Source of the DNA: Amylostereum areolatum
Taxonomy: Eukaryota; Basidiomycota; Agaricomycetes; Russulales; Stereaceae
DNA length: 64,000 nt
Reading direction: 5' to 3'
Assembly (NCBI GenBank): GCA_012932865.1
Contig: SAXG01000036.1
Coordinates: forward strand, 310,001-374,000
Part shown: positions 10,394-22,427 of the stretch, one piece after another
Position numbering within the stretch: position 1 is the stretch's first letter
Layout of the letters: each line of letters opens with the position of its first letter
Program-made: the position numbers and the translations under genes
Notes under the pieces: generated by a model
The model's input: the letters and a program-made list of their open reading frames with translations, nothing else
What the model was told of the DNA's origin: nothing
Database searches by the model: none

Positions 10394-12876
10394 ATGCCCG
10401 CCATGGTTATTCCGCTTTTTTTCTTCCTGACGTTCTTAGCGCGGCTTCCAGCAGGCTGCGCTTCGGCGCCCCAGGGACCATGGGACGCGTTCAACTTCGC
10501 GCCCGCCTCGAAGACGGTGTATCCCGCGGCTATCCGGCACGTCGAAGGAGACGTCACAGCACCGTCCGCGCTTGTGGATAATCAAGGCCCGGCAACGCTT
10601 TCTGGGGCAGGTGCATGGGTTACGCTAGATTACGGAAAAGAGGTGCGTTTCGAGTGGTACAGTTCAACACTGAAGCCCTAACTGAACATACACCAGGTAG
10701 GCGGCCTCATATCCATGAACTTTGACAACATATCCTCGTCCTCAGCTCTCGCCCTTTCTTTCACCGAGTCCCCGATGTTCATCAGCCCCATCAAATCCGA
10801 CGACTCTACCACGCCAGCGCTCAACGAGTCCTACGACGGCGTCCTCCCCCTCGCCGCGCCGCTCTCCGCCGGATTCTGGACGCAGCCCCGCGCCACCCTC
10901 CGCGGCGGCTTCCGCTTCCTCACGATCGCCCTCACGTCCAACGCGAGCGTGACGCTCTCGAACGTGTCCTGCGCGATCTCGTTCATGCCGCACGTCGACG
11001 ACCTGCGCGACTACGCGGGCTACTTCTACGCGACGGACCCGGCTTCGGACGACGCGGATTTCCTGACGAAGGTGTGGTATGCGGGCGCGTACACGGTGCA
11101 GACGAACACGGTGGCACTGCACACGGGGAGACAGGTTCCATCTGTGCGCTCTCCGGGTATGTTGTCCTACTTTGGTGGTTGGTGGGAGATTGCGCAGGGA
11201 CTAATGCGCGTTTGGGGACAGGTTGGGCCAACAACGCCACTCTTGGTGTCGCAGGACCTATCATCGTCGACGGCGCAAAGCGCGATCGGTAGGCCGCCTC
11301 CGTAGTCAACCAAAGATCGCATCTAACATGCTCGAATCGTAGCGCTGTCTGGCCAGGTCCTTCATATGTCTGAAGCTTTACTATGCATGCTTGGAGCTGA
11401 TGATCGTGGGTGGATTGTAGGCGACATGGGCATAGCAGTCCCCACGCAATTCGTGTCGACGAACGACCTAATCCCGACGCGAAATGCCCTAGCGACGATG
11501 TTCGCTGCACAGAATCCTTCCACCGGTGCGCTTCCCGAGTCTGGGCCGCCGTTGAGCCAACAGGGCAGGTGTGCGAGCCTCTCCTCGTCGTTCGTTGTCT
11601 TACTCACCGGGCGACGCAGCGACACTTATCACGCGTGGTCTCTGATCGTGGTGCACAATTACTTTCTGTACTCGGGCGACATCGCGTGGCTGCAAGGACT
11701 TTGGACAAACTACACCAAGGCCGTCGCGTTCTTGGAGGGAAAAGTGGACAGCAGCGGGCTGGTGAACATCACGGGCCTGCGCGACTGGGCGCGGTTGGGC
11801 GGAGGTGGGCACAACGCCGAGGGCAACGCGTTGTATTACAAGGTCCGCGAGCCTTGTGAATTCATTTGAACCGTTCGTAACGCATACATCGTCACTAGGT
11901 CATCACGAACAGCGCCGGCCTCGCGGTCTACCTTAACAAGACGGTCCAAGCCGCGGCGTGGGCGCGCAACGCGAGCGCGTTCAAGACGACGTACAACGCC
12001 GCGTTCTGGCTCGAAGAGCGGGGCATGTTCCGCGACAACGCCAGCACGACGCTGTGCCCGCAGGACGCGAACTCCCTCGCAGTGCTTTACAACCTCACGA
12101 CCTCGCAGGCCCAAGCGGATTTCGTCAGCGCCGGGTTGGAGGCGTACTGGAACGACATCGGCTCGGTCGCGCCCGAGCTTCCGGACAATATCTCGCCGTT
12201 TATCGGTGGTCTAGAGGCGAGTTGCTTTTTTTTTGCTCTGAGAGAGCTGGCGTTCTGACGCGGTTGAAACTTCTGATAGCTGCAGGCGCATTTCGAATCC
12301 GGGAACGACGCGCGCGCGATGGACCTCTTAAGGCGTGAATGGGGCTACATGCTCACCACCAATCTCAGCGTCGAGTCCACCCTGCTCGAAGGGTATACCA
12401 GCAATGGATCCCTCCTGTGCGTTCTTCTTACTAATTTGAATCGCGTCTCGCCGATAACATCCCGCCCCTGTCAGATACCGCTCTTACCAAGGCTACGCCT
12501 ACGACGCCGCCTACACATCGCATGCACACGGCTGGAGCTCCGGCCCGACGTCTGCTCTCACTTTCTACGTGCTTGGGCTCACGGTCACCTCCCCGCAAGG
12601 CGCAACCTGGGCCGTCGCGCCGCATCTGAGCGGGCTCGCAGCCGCGGAGGGCGGGTTCGCGACGCCGCTGGGGTGGTACGGCGTGAAGTGAACGAAGAAT
12701 GAGACGACGTTTGAGATAGAGATCGATGTGCCCGGAAGAACGGATGGCGTGGTTACTTTGCCGGTGGATGGAAAGACCACGGTGGATGGAGATGCCGTGC
12801 GTGTGGGGGCTGGGGTTATCTCGCTGGTGGGCGGGGCGCATGTCATCTCCGTGCAGACGAATGGAACGGCGTGTTG
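10394..12876 (+). pseudogene. GH78-type alpha-L-rhamnosidase relative, copy 1 (late nonsense codon)
   Basis: A multi-exon gene with a signal peptide (MPAMVIPLFFFLTFLARL..A). Recognisable blocks match copy 2 at 59586: GPWDAFNFAPASKTVYPAAI, GGFRFLTIALTSN, FLTKVWYAGAYTVQTN, AKRDRAVWPGDMG, WSLIVVHNYFLYSGDI, REWGYMLTTNLSVESTLLEG and HAHGWSSGPTSALTFYVLG. These fit secreted fungal six-hairpin glycosidases of the GH78 type, which remove terminal alpha-L-rhamnose. The frame carries TGA at 12689-12691, exactly where copy 2 has Trp (VQWSSNET). The homologous beta-rich C-terminal domain then continues in frame to a TGA at 12874-12876. The stop removes only about 60 residues, so the catalytic barrel could still be made. 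Confidence 0.75.
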
Positions 12877-13149
12877 ACGAGGGGAACGCGCGGATGCCCT
12901 ATGGGCCCCTATCTGCACATCTTTCGTATCTCTAGACTTCCGAAAATTTGACACGATTCCCCAACCGAACGTAGTAATGCGGCTCTGTCGCTTGAAACTG
13001 GCGGATACATGATTTCAGGGAGGCTTCGTATGGATAACAACTTACAACTGGAGGCATCGGTCGAGTTCGCGTATATACATGCCTGCGCAGATATACACGA
13101 ACGTTCCGCTCATTTTGATGCGATTTTGTAAATTTATAGTAAGTGAGCG

Positions 13150-15238
13150 TCAGTGTTTGCACTTGTAAACCTCTTTCTGCGCCTTGCGGATGGCTGCTAA
13201 GCTCCCTCCTTGCGACCCGTCGTCCGTGTTCGAGTCCGTGTTGCTCGGGGAGCTCCAATGGGATGCACTAGTGAAATCGCGACATTTAGCAAGCTTCTCC
13301 ACCTCCAAGACAAGTTCCTTCTCCATCTTCACCAGGACGCTCCTGGGTATGCCGCAGGGAGGGTGATATCACGGAGAAATTCTGGCATGGGTGTCGTTGA
13401 GTAGAAACTGGGGGAAGGCTGCAGCATCTTTCCCGTTGAGCTCCCCTAGCAAGGTGCGCAGCCTCCAGCAGCACCAACAACATAACTTGCTAACACCAAT
13501 AGATATTTCCTGAACCTAAGGAAGATAATTCAAATGGAGCAGACATTGAAACAGATCTAAATCAACGCACCGAAAACATATTGCAAAGGGCACGCCTCGT
13601 ATCTTCGTTCGCAATCGGCAGGGATGGGGTGTCATCGGCGCCCTCTGCATTCCAAGAAGCGCATACTACGCCCATCACGCCAGCCTCCGCGTGAACAGCA
13701 GCATTATGGGCGTTGTGCGGGTTCGCCTTCGCTTTGTCACGGTCGATAACGAGGTCAATCTGTGCGGGTGTGACATCGTTGACTAGGTTGACAAACCGCC
13801 GTCTAAGCTGTGTGAGCTGCTCCTGACTTTGAACCCGAAAGGGATGTAAAGGGAGAAAGAGCTCGTATGGATGGAGAGTGACGGAGATGTTCCGAGATGA
13901 AGTAGCCAGGGCAAAAGCATCGATCCGATCGACGATCGTCTTGAGATAACGGACGACATAGTGACGGTGCGCCTCCTCGGGCATGCGCGGACTCTCAGTT
14001 AGAACTTCAAAACATATTGTCAGCTCCGTAAACATTGATATGATTCAATAGACATCACACCATCCTCAACAGGACCAAGAGGGTCGGGCACATTGGCAGC
14101 GGGGCTGCCCGCTTATTCAGTATTCATACGGATGACAAGGTCGAAGTCAAACTCACAAATCTTGGCGGGGTTCTTCAGGTGGAGATCACTCTCCGCGAGG
14201 CCATAAGAAGCTTCGAGAGTGGCCGAAAAGTCTGTATCTTCGAGGACAAGATCCACAAGCTTCGATTTCAGAAGACCATGTACAATGTGGAGGTTGAACG
14301 CGACGGTGAAGATGTCGCCTGGATTCACCTTTTCCTTAGCGACTCTTCTTCCTGATAAATCAGGCACCGGGTCGATGAGAATGTCCTCCAGTTCTCGGTA
14401 CACGTCGCAAAGGAGTGATAGCCAGGAGAAGAGATTATCCTTGTTTACGACGAAGACACGCTTGTCGGTAGTGGACGGGAGAAAACCGCGTTCCATGATC
14501 AGTTCCTTCGTAAACGAAGAGATGCCCTTGAGCGGGAACGGAAACGAAGCGTTTGGGATCGCTATAAACGGTATGCGGCTGCGCAGGGCGTGGATAGGGT
14601 GAACTTTCCACAGACGCTCCCCTTCGGTCATCCGACCGGCGATCTTGATATGTGCGTGCTTTATGATGTAGAGAGCGAAGTTAAACTGTGTTTTGTATTC
14701 GGATCTGCTGATGCGGAGCCAGTCGAGTATGGTGAAAGTGTCGGCAAAGTGATCCTCGATGCTGATCTTGCAGGTCAGCCCATGTGTAGAAATGTAGCAC
14801 TGCACATACGCACCTTCTTTTGTTCCAATCACGCAGTGTGTCCGCACCATGCTCCCTCCCCTTCAGCTCCTTGACCTCTATACTTTGCGCCGAGTGCAGA
14901 CGAGTGGGAGTGTTCCGGGCGACGAGAATGTCCATGGAGTTGTCTTCAGGATTGACTCGTCCTGTGACGGCTATGACTCCGCCGGTGTATGAATCGCCGC
15001 CATTTTCTGTTGCGGTGCCAGCAGAGCCTTTAGTAGTAAGAAGGGTGGCGATATGGTCCATGATTTTGAGCGCAGAATTGTCGCGGCTATGCCGGCTATG
15101 GTGGGCGCGTCGGTCTTCTGGTTGTCCGATTTGAGTGCCGCTAAAAAGACAAGTGAGAACGCAAATGCTATTGGAGATTTCTTCGCGTGACCGATTGTCG
15201 AAACATGATTTCGGGATAGCTTCGTGCTCACTGGACAT
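13150..15238 (-). pseudogene. OTT_1508-like deaminase, copy C (nonsense in final exon)
   Basis: Exons are 15238-14814, 14761-14157, 14111-14061, 14004-13571 and 13515-13150, all with canonical splice sites. HAE (AAVHAEAGVMGVVC) and CxxC (KLCCWCCWRL) are intact. The Trp codon after ARISP is TGA at 13369-13371, and homologous sequence continues in frame to 13150 (EVEKLAKC...YKCKH). The encoded protein would therefore keep both zinc motifs but lose about 70 C-terminal residues. Sequence divergence from A, B, D and E is much larger than among those, so this is an older paralogue inside the spacer. Confidence 0.75.
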
Positions 15239-15795
15239 GTTGTAGGTAGATGGTGTGCGGTTGGTGTGCGGACGCGAACACTCGTTCAAAGTTAACGCAG
15301 AAACTGCGAACGTCATGACTAATTTTGAACAAAATCCGCGTTTTGGGGCCTACGGCAGCCCAAACTGAGTTTGGTTTCGAAGAATCTCCGGAATTTTGAA
15401 TTTCCCAATTTTTGTCACTTGACAGCCTTGCCCTCGTCGCCTCGACGTCCAACAGCGTCCAGCCTCTCCGCCAACACACTGTCGTCTACACCTACCCATT
15501 ATGCTTTCCTTGATCCTTTATTTTGAACGGGGATCCCTGCGCAACAAGGAATGCATCGATCACGTAATCCTCTCTAGAGCCTGAGAGCCCTTGGCGTGGC
15601 CTGACTCCTCTCTGAACGCCACGGTCTGTGCTCTCCCAGCTCCTCTCACCACCTCCTCCAGCCGACGTCGACGTCGATTTCTGCTTTAGGTTTCACGGTA
15701 AGTCTATTCCCCGATCCTTCCCGCGATTTGCAACTCAACCGCGTCTCGTGTCACCGCCGCAGCACCGCGGACCATCCTCATTTGGCGCACTCACC

Positions 15796-15806
15796 CACAT
15801 ATAAAG
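15796..15806 (+). promoter_or_regulatory. TATA-like element of gene X-right
   Basis: CATATAAAGAT lies 10-20 bp before the ATG at 15817 and is duplicated identically before the left copy. This is unusually close for a TATA box, so it may instead be part of the 5' leader. Confidence 0.25.
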
Positions 15807-15816
15807 ATCGCTCGTC

Positions 15817-16687
15817 ATGGTTATCGTCGACGAGAAAGCAATGCTGCCTCCTCCGCCGTCGTACACTCAACAAGCCCGGCAGCGCGAACTCGACGCCCGA
15901 GCACCGCCTCCCCCGTTCACCGCCGGCACTCCCAGGCCCGCGCCGCGCCTCGGCACTCTCCCACCCCACCTTCTCCTTCTCATCGTGCACCACACCTTCC
16001 CCCAGCGTCCCAACGTCGACGAAGGACGCGTGGAGCGGCAGCGCAAGACGCTGTACTGGCTGGCGATGTCGCTGCGGCTCGTCAGTCGAACGTTCTACAT
16101 CGGTGAGCGGGTATTTCTCCACGTATACCCACCCCGGATTAACGAGCGCCCGATTCGCAGCGTGCATGCACGTCCTGCGATCGTCCTACCTCCCCGCCTA
16201 CGATTCCCTCATCCGCCCACCCTACACTTCGGACCCGTTCCCGCTCACCTCCTCCGCCGGCACCGAGTCCACCGCCCCCACCGACCGCCTGCTGCCCTCC
16301 CTGCAGCGCGAAACGGCCGTCCTCGACCTGTTCATCGCGCTCAAGGTGCGCGAGGACGTCTGGATGGACGATTCGGAGCTCCACCTGGAGCGCGAGGAGA
16401 GCTTCCGCGACGTCTTCGACCTGATGCAGCCGCGCGCGCGCTGCGAGGACCTCGTGCGGGCGTACGGCGAGCGGGCGGGCGTCGTCGGGGTCGGGGCCGC
16501 AGTGAAGAGCGGCCAGGTCGATTTCGACGGGCTGTCGATCGTGTTTTCGCCGAGGAAAGTGGGGCTTGTGCTCGCGGCGCAGGGGAGGAAGAGGACGATC
16601 GTGGATGTGGATCGGACGAGGGACGAGCCGCTGGAGGTCGCGACGCGGAGGCTTGTGCGTAGCCTGGGGGACTGGGTCCGTGGTTAG
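15817..16687 (+). CDS. Conserved hypothetical protein X, right copy
   Basis: Exons 16-kb side: 15817-16102 and 16161-16687, giving 270 residues, with no difference seen from the left copy at 5950-6820. The gene head-to-head partner is the SDR/GH78 spacer, and it is followed by deaminase D on the same strand. Pro-rich N-terminus, possible F-box-like helix pair, and no known catalytic motif. Two identical intact copies imply either a young duplication or ongoing conversion between palindrome arms. Confidence 0.65.
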
Positions 16688-16878
16688 GTCGGAGGGACGC
16701 TGCGTGCTGTGTTTGAGTGCGCGTCTGTGGAATGGGAAGGATGACTACGGTTGACGTGTATTCGCGTATGTACAGTGTAAATGGGATTCTACTTCTACTT
16801 GCTAATCATCTTGACGCCGTTCCGCATGACCTTCGCTCCGGTTGACCTCCAACTCCATCGATCATCCGACCAATCGAC

Positions 16879-19052
16879 ATGTCCAACGCGCAGACTATAT
16901 CGCCCCCCGCCGATCTGAGGACCTACGACGAGGTCTGCGAAAGCATATGCATGCTCACGTGTATCCTGAACGGCGTTCAAATCGGATTGGCCCAAGATCG
17001 ACGGGCGGGCCACTGTCTTGGTCGCGACGACGGGATTCAGGAGGCTGGCCGGGCCAGTGGCCAGGGTACGTCCATACGCAAAGCCATGCAACACATTACT
17101 ACCCTCCTTGCTACGGAATCGCCCCGTTCCCCCAAAACTTCTAATTCCGCGAAGGAGTCAAATAATCCTGCCAATAGGACCATAGCCGTCACAGGCCGAA
17201 TCAAGCCCAATGAGAAGACCATGGAGATCCTCACCATCCGGGACAATCGTTCGAACTACTCACGAAAGGTCATGGAGTTTAAGAAGCTGACGGCGCAAAC
17301 GGATGGTGAAAAGATATTGGAATCTTGGTACGAAAGAAGGTGTGTGTTTGCGGTGATGGCGTTCTAGGCAGCCGCTAATCTGCAGAATTAATTATTAGCG
17401 TCGAGGATCACTTCGCCGATGTTTTCACCATGCTCGACTGCCTCCGCGTCAACGGCCGGGAAGAGGTGGTGTCAATATTCTGCGGTTCGCAACGTACATC
17501 ATGAACCACGCGCACTTCAAAACCGCTGGTCGGATGGCCGAAGGCGAGCAACTGTGGAAAGTTCACCCCATCCACGCTCTGCGTCGCCGCATCCCGTCCA
17601 TATCGATTCCGGACCACCTGTTACCATTCGAACTCAAGGGTGTTCCACGTTCGGCGAGTCGACTGATCGTCAGTCGCGGTTTTCTCCCGTCCACGACCAA
17701 CGGTCATCAGGTCTTCATCGCCTACAAGGACAACCTTGCCTCGTGGTCATCTCTCCTTTGCGACGTGTACCAAGAGCTGGACGACATCCTCCTTGAACCG
17801 GAGCTGAAGGTCCCCGAAAAAACAAGAGCACCCCGGGTTAACGTGGGACCAAAAGACATTGTCGCCGTCGTGATGAACCTTCAGATTCTCCACGCCCTTC
17901 TGAAAGCACAGCTCGTGGATCTCGTCCTCGAAGATGACGAATTCTCAACCCGTCTCGAAGTGTCTTACGGTCTCGCGGCACATGACCGCCGCCAGAAGAT
18001 CATCACCAACATCTGTGAGCGCGATTTGATCTTACCGTCCGAATGCCTATACTTACTGCTTGGAACGCAAGCCGGTCGCTCCGTTGCGCCAGAACCCACT
18101 ATCGATATTGAGGAAGCGCTGTAGCAGGTGCGTCAGCCATATGAACCCGTATCGACCTCGCCCTCGCTGAACATATTATCTGCAGTCGCCACTGAGAGTT
18201 CGCGCATGTCCGGGGAGCCGCACTACAAATATGTCGTCTGTTACCTCAGGAGCATTGTCGCCTGGACCGAGGCCATCTTATGGGCTGCCTCATCACGGAA
18301 TCTCTCCGTCACCCTCCATCCATACGAGCTCGTTCTCCCTTCGCACCCATTCCGAATTGAAAGACACGATCAAATCCCGCAGTTCATACGGCGACTCCTT
18401 GGCCAGCTCGACAATCGCGTCACGGAAGACGAACTTGAGTTGGTCCTGGGTCCTGATAGAGCAAAGCTGAAGGCCTCCAGTATCCGTAGCGCGCCTGTTC
18501 ATGCAGAGGCGGTCCTGATGGGCGTAGCGTGCGCTTCTTGGAATACTGAGACCGCCCAGGACTCGCCTCCAGACCTTCCGATTGAGGACGAAGATACAAG
18601 GTGTTCACTGCGCGACATATTTGCAGTGAGTTTGCTTCGTAGTGTTCGGGGGTTTACTCACTCTCAAGCGTCATGTTTAGGTTCAAGAAGTGACGATCAG
18701 CGTTAGCAATTTATGCTGCTGGTGCTGCTGGAAGCTGCGTGCCCTGCTCAGCGAGCTGAACAGTGACGATGCTGCGGCCTGTCCCCAGTTTCTTCTCAGT
18801 GGCACTCACGCCACGATCCTCCCTTGGTACCCCCCTCCATGTGGTATACGCAGTAACATCCTGGAGACAGTGGAGACAGAACTTATCCTGGAGGTGGAGA
18901 AGCTCGTCAGACGGCGCGCTTACGATCCTGCATCCCATCAGAGCTCCACGAGTAGCGCAGACTCTCGATCGGATGATGTTGAATTGGATATTTATCTGGA
19001 CGCCTGGCAGGATGAGGAAAGAATCACCGACCTCAGGCAGGAAAAGACGTAG
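16879..19052 (+). pseudogene. OTT_1508-like deaminase, copy D (disrupted)
   Basis: Exons by homology are 16879-17339, 17397-18014, 18072-about 18126, 18186-18625 and 18681-19052. HAE (APVHAEAVLMGVAC), CxxC (NLCCWCCWKL) and the PWYPPPCG motif are all intact. There are two lesions. One is the same exon 2 one-base deletion as copy B (about 17455-17475). The other is a one-base deletion at the end of exon 3 that creates TAG at 18122-18124. Intron 2 is 57 nt with no stop in frame, so retaining it would not break the frame. The end of exon 4 and its intron match copy G, not copy B, which indicates conversion. Confidence 0.75.
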
Positions 19053-19379
19053 GTTGGATGTTTATATCACGCACATGTCGTACGTACTAGGACGCTCATC
19101 ACTGAGTAGATAAGAGAAAAGCGTAGTACCCTTACATACCCGTATCGAAAGCGTGAAAGCGCCACTGTCATCGTACAATTGGTTCGCAAAGTTCGCACTT
19201 GAGGTAGTATTGGCGTGTCGTAGGCGTCGGCGTGGGGGTTCCAACGTCTCCCCGTGTCCCGTTGGTTAGGCGTCCCCTATTGGCCTTCTGCGCGACGGCC
19301 TCCTGAGAGCGGGAAGGGGGTGATACATTGATGGCTTACAAAATCGTGACAGTGGCCGTCGTGTAAGTATAATGTATTG

Positions 19380-19860
19380 CATCGCAGTAGTCACAGTGAG
19401 CCACAGTCATCTGTGTGGCACGAGTTCCCACGAGACAGGCTGCTCACTGCCACTGCTCAGCGCCCAACCCCCTCGAAAACTGACGTATCGCACCACGGGT
19501 TGCTTCCCGACGACGTGCCCGAAGTTCTCATACCAGCCATTGTGTGGAAAGACGGCCGCGGTCGTGCGGAGAAGGCAGAGGAGGCCGAGCCGGAAGAGAT
19601 TGCATGTGGCGCGGCTCTGGAGCGTGAGCGAGTTGGTATAGATAAAGGACTCAGAAGAAAGAGCAGACGCACTGGGCAGACGTACTACAGCCCGACGTTG
19701 TCGAGAATTGTGGCGAACTGCAGAACTTGGGAATTACCCCTGCATCCTACGCGTCACGGTCATCGTCATCCCCCCATCCACGGATGTACTCGAGCGCACG
19801 ACGTACCCATTGATAAAGTTACCCTGGTCCCGTACACTCGCCTCTCACATTAATATCATA
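19380..19860 (-). pseudogene. Cyanamide hydratase fragment (decayed)
   Basis: In reverse complement this stretch aligns with the last part of the intact cyanamide hydratase gene at 39064-40036. Shared words include ACGACCGCGGCCG(T/C)CTTTCC, GGCTGG, TTCGGGC and CCGTGGTGC. Reading frames are broken by many differences. It sits in the part of the right arm that has no left-arm counterpart, downstream of copy D. That is similar to the way the intact gene lies downstream of copy G. Confidence 0.65.
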
Positions 19861-20145
19861 TTAACCACATCACATGGCCTACCGCAATAGATCTTCAGAT
19901 CTCAAGATCTCAAGCTCTCAAGACTCATGTTCGCAGATGAACACCTTGTCATTGACAGGGTTCAAGCTCATTCTTTGGACACTCTGTGACTGATGCGCTG
20001 ATGCCGTAGGTTACGAGTCTGCTTTAACGAGTACATACTACATGGTACTGTACCGACTGCGTTGCAGACGGACGAGCGAGTCGTAATTGAACTGTACAAA
20101 TTTCGGGTGTATGCGACACGGTAGCCAGTTTAATTCTCGTCGCTT

Positions 20146-22263
20146 TCAGGGCCGGGTGATTTGGGACTGATCCTTGCGCATATCTTGCAATAGCTCGTCC
20201 GGATCATTCCCTTCGTCTTCGTGCGACGGTTCAGAGTCCGCGCTGCTTGGGGAGCTCTGATGAGATGCATTATCAAACGTGTGCCGCTTCGCGAGTTTCT
20301 CCACCTCCAGGATAAGCTCGTCCTCCATTGACTTCAGAACGCTCCTGGGTATACCGCAGGGAGGGGGGGTACCACGGGAAAACTGTGGCATGGGTGCCAC
20401 TGAGAAGAAACTGGGGGCAAGCCGCAGCATCTTCGCCGTTCAGTTCTCCAAGCAAGGCACGCAGCTTCCAGCAGCACCAACAACATAACCTGCTAACGCC
20501 AATCGGGACTTCCTGAACCTGATGAAGATGATCGAGGCTGAGCAGACGTGAGAATGCACCGAAGGCAACTCACCGAAAACATGTCGCGAAGGACCCGCTT
20601 CGCACCCTCGTCTTCAATCGGCAGGGATGAAGGACCATGATCGCCCTCTGCATTCCAAGAAGCACATGCTACGGCCATCAATCCAGCCTCCGCGTGGACA
20701 GTAGCGTTGTGTATGTTGGTCGCGTTCAATTTTGCTCTATCACGCTCAAAGAGCAGGTCAAGCTGGGCGGTTGAAACGCCGTGGACTAGGCTACCAAGCC
20801 GCTGCTTGAACTGCGCGATCTGCGTTTGATGTTGAATCCGGAATGGGTGCAAAGGGAGAAGGACTTCGTAGGCATGGAGAGTGACGGAGAGATTCCGCGA
20901 AGTGTTAGCCCACATAAAGGCTTCGATCCAGGCGACAATCGTCTTGAGATAACGGACGACATATTTGCTATGCTCCTCCCCGGGCATGGGCGAACTCTCG
21001 GTTACAACTGAAAAAAAAGTGTTGGAAGTATTCACAATGGTCGATATATGATGGACGTACCTTCCATCTGGTCTTCCACGTCAACAGGAGGGTCAAGCGC
21101 AGCGGAGCTGCCGGCTTTCGTGTCAAACAGTCGCTAGTCAGTATTTATCCGAACGACAAGGTCGAAATTGTACTCACGGATCTTGATGGCGATCGTCTTG
21201 TGGCGATCGTTTGCTGCGTCGTCGTAGGATGTTCTAAGATCGGCCAAGAATGTTTTATCTTCGAGGACGAGGTCCACAAGTCCCGAATTCAGGAGGCCGT
21301 GTAAGATGTAGAGGTTGAACGCGACAGTGTAAACGTCGTGTCCTCCGATTCTCCCATTGGGGACTCTTTTGGGCGAATCGATAAGGATATTGTCCAGTTC
21401 TTCGTACACGTCGCAAATAAGCGATAGCCACGAGGTAAGATTATCCTGGTCCACGACGAAGACAGGGTTGTCGGTCTTAGACGGGGTAAAACCACGTTCC
21501 TTGATGAGTGCCATCGTAAAGCGGGAAATATCCTTGATCTCGAATGGAAGTAAAGCGTTTGGGATCGATATGGACTGGATGCGGAGACGCAGTGCGTGGA
21601 TAGGATGAATCTTCCAAAGACGCTCGCCTTTGATCATGCGACCAGCGATCTTAAAGTGCGCATGGTTTACGATATATAGAGCGAGTTCAAAACGTTTCTT
21701 GAAACCTGATTTGTTGACGCGGAACCAGTCGAGTATAGTGAAGGTGTCGGCGAAATGGTCCTCGAAGCTGATTTCACTGCAGATCAGCGTGCATAGACAC
21801 ACAGAGCCGCAAACACGAACCTTCTCTCGTTCCAAACGCGCAATATATCTGCACCATCCTCCTTCGCCTTCAGCTCCTTGAGCTCCATGCTGTTCGGAGA
21901 AAACTGCTTCTGAGTGTTCCGGGTGGCGAGAATGTCTATAGAGTTGTCTTCGGGTCTGACCCGTCCTGTGACGGCGATAACCCTGTTGGCATAATAGTCT
22001 GACTTCTTCTTCGCGCTATCGAGCGTCTCAGGGACTGCGGGTGTTCCAGTAGTGAGGAGGGTAGTGATGTGCTGCATGGCCTTGAGTGGAGAGGAGCCAT
22101 GGCCAGCTGCAGAGCGGCCGGAGCCAGTGTGGCGAGCCCGTCGATCTTCAGGCGATCCGATTTGAACGTCGTTGAGAACACAGGTGAGCATGCAGATGCT
22201 CTGGCAGATCTCGTCGTAGGTCCTCGCATCATCGGGGGTCTGTGTAGTTGGCTCGTCGGACAT
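20146..22263 (-). pseudogene. OTT_1508-like deaminase, copy E (late frameshift)
   Basis: Exons are 22263-21821, 21767-21178, 21114-21061, 21007-20574 and 20518-20146. It is the mirror partner of copy A and closely similar throughout. HAE (ATVHAEAGLMAVAC) and CxxC are present, and intron 4 has a normal GTGAGT donor. The only lesion I see is one extra C in a run of seven (20363-20369; copy A has six) just after the codons for PWY. It shifts the frame, so the protein would end in about 30 foreign residues near 20273 instead of the conserved acidic tail ending at 20146. A homopolymer sequencing error is a real alternative. Confidence 0.7.
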
Positions 22264-22427
22264 GTCGAGGTGGCTGTTGTAGGATGAAGCTGAAATCAAT
22301 GCGGGCCACAACTGGGCTGCGTCAGTTTAGACATGAGGCCACGGCCCGGATAGCCGGCGAGGCTGATGTAAAAGTCTGATTATTGAATAATTGCAGTAAG
22401 TAGGTTACGGTATCCCGCGGCCCGAGC

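Larger units (their letters stand above)
7246..15389. other. Spacer of the inverted duplication
   Basis: This single-copy stretch between the two arms holds a hypothetical gene, an SDR gene, a GH78-type gene and deaminase copy C. Its members are ordinary intron-containing fungal genes. Copy C is too diverged from A, B, D and E to belong to the same duplication. Confidence 0.7.
15390..22415. repeat. Right arm of giant inverted duplication
   Basis: This is the mirror image of 860-7245. It contains X-right, deaminase D and deaminase E in inverted order and orientation. An extra stretch of about 850 bp at 19085-19930 has no counterpart in the left arm and carries a cyanamide hydratase fragment. 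The outer edge at about 22415 runs directly into the truncated exon 1 of copy F. Confidence 0.85.

Noticed and set aside
15728..16687. 319-codon ORF covering the X gene in one frame
   Set aside because: Its first part is Ser/Arg/Pro noise. The two-exon model starting at 15817 uses a good intron and joins the better N-terminus to the same C-terminus.
860..22415. RIP-like mutation as the cause of the deaminase lesions
   Set aside because: Stops and frameshifts are few, several are single-base indels, and the duplicated DNA stays GC-rich with one identical 2.5 kb block, which is not what heavy RIP leaves.
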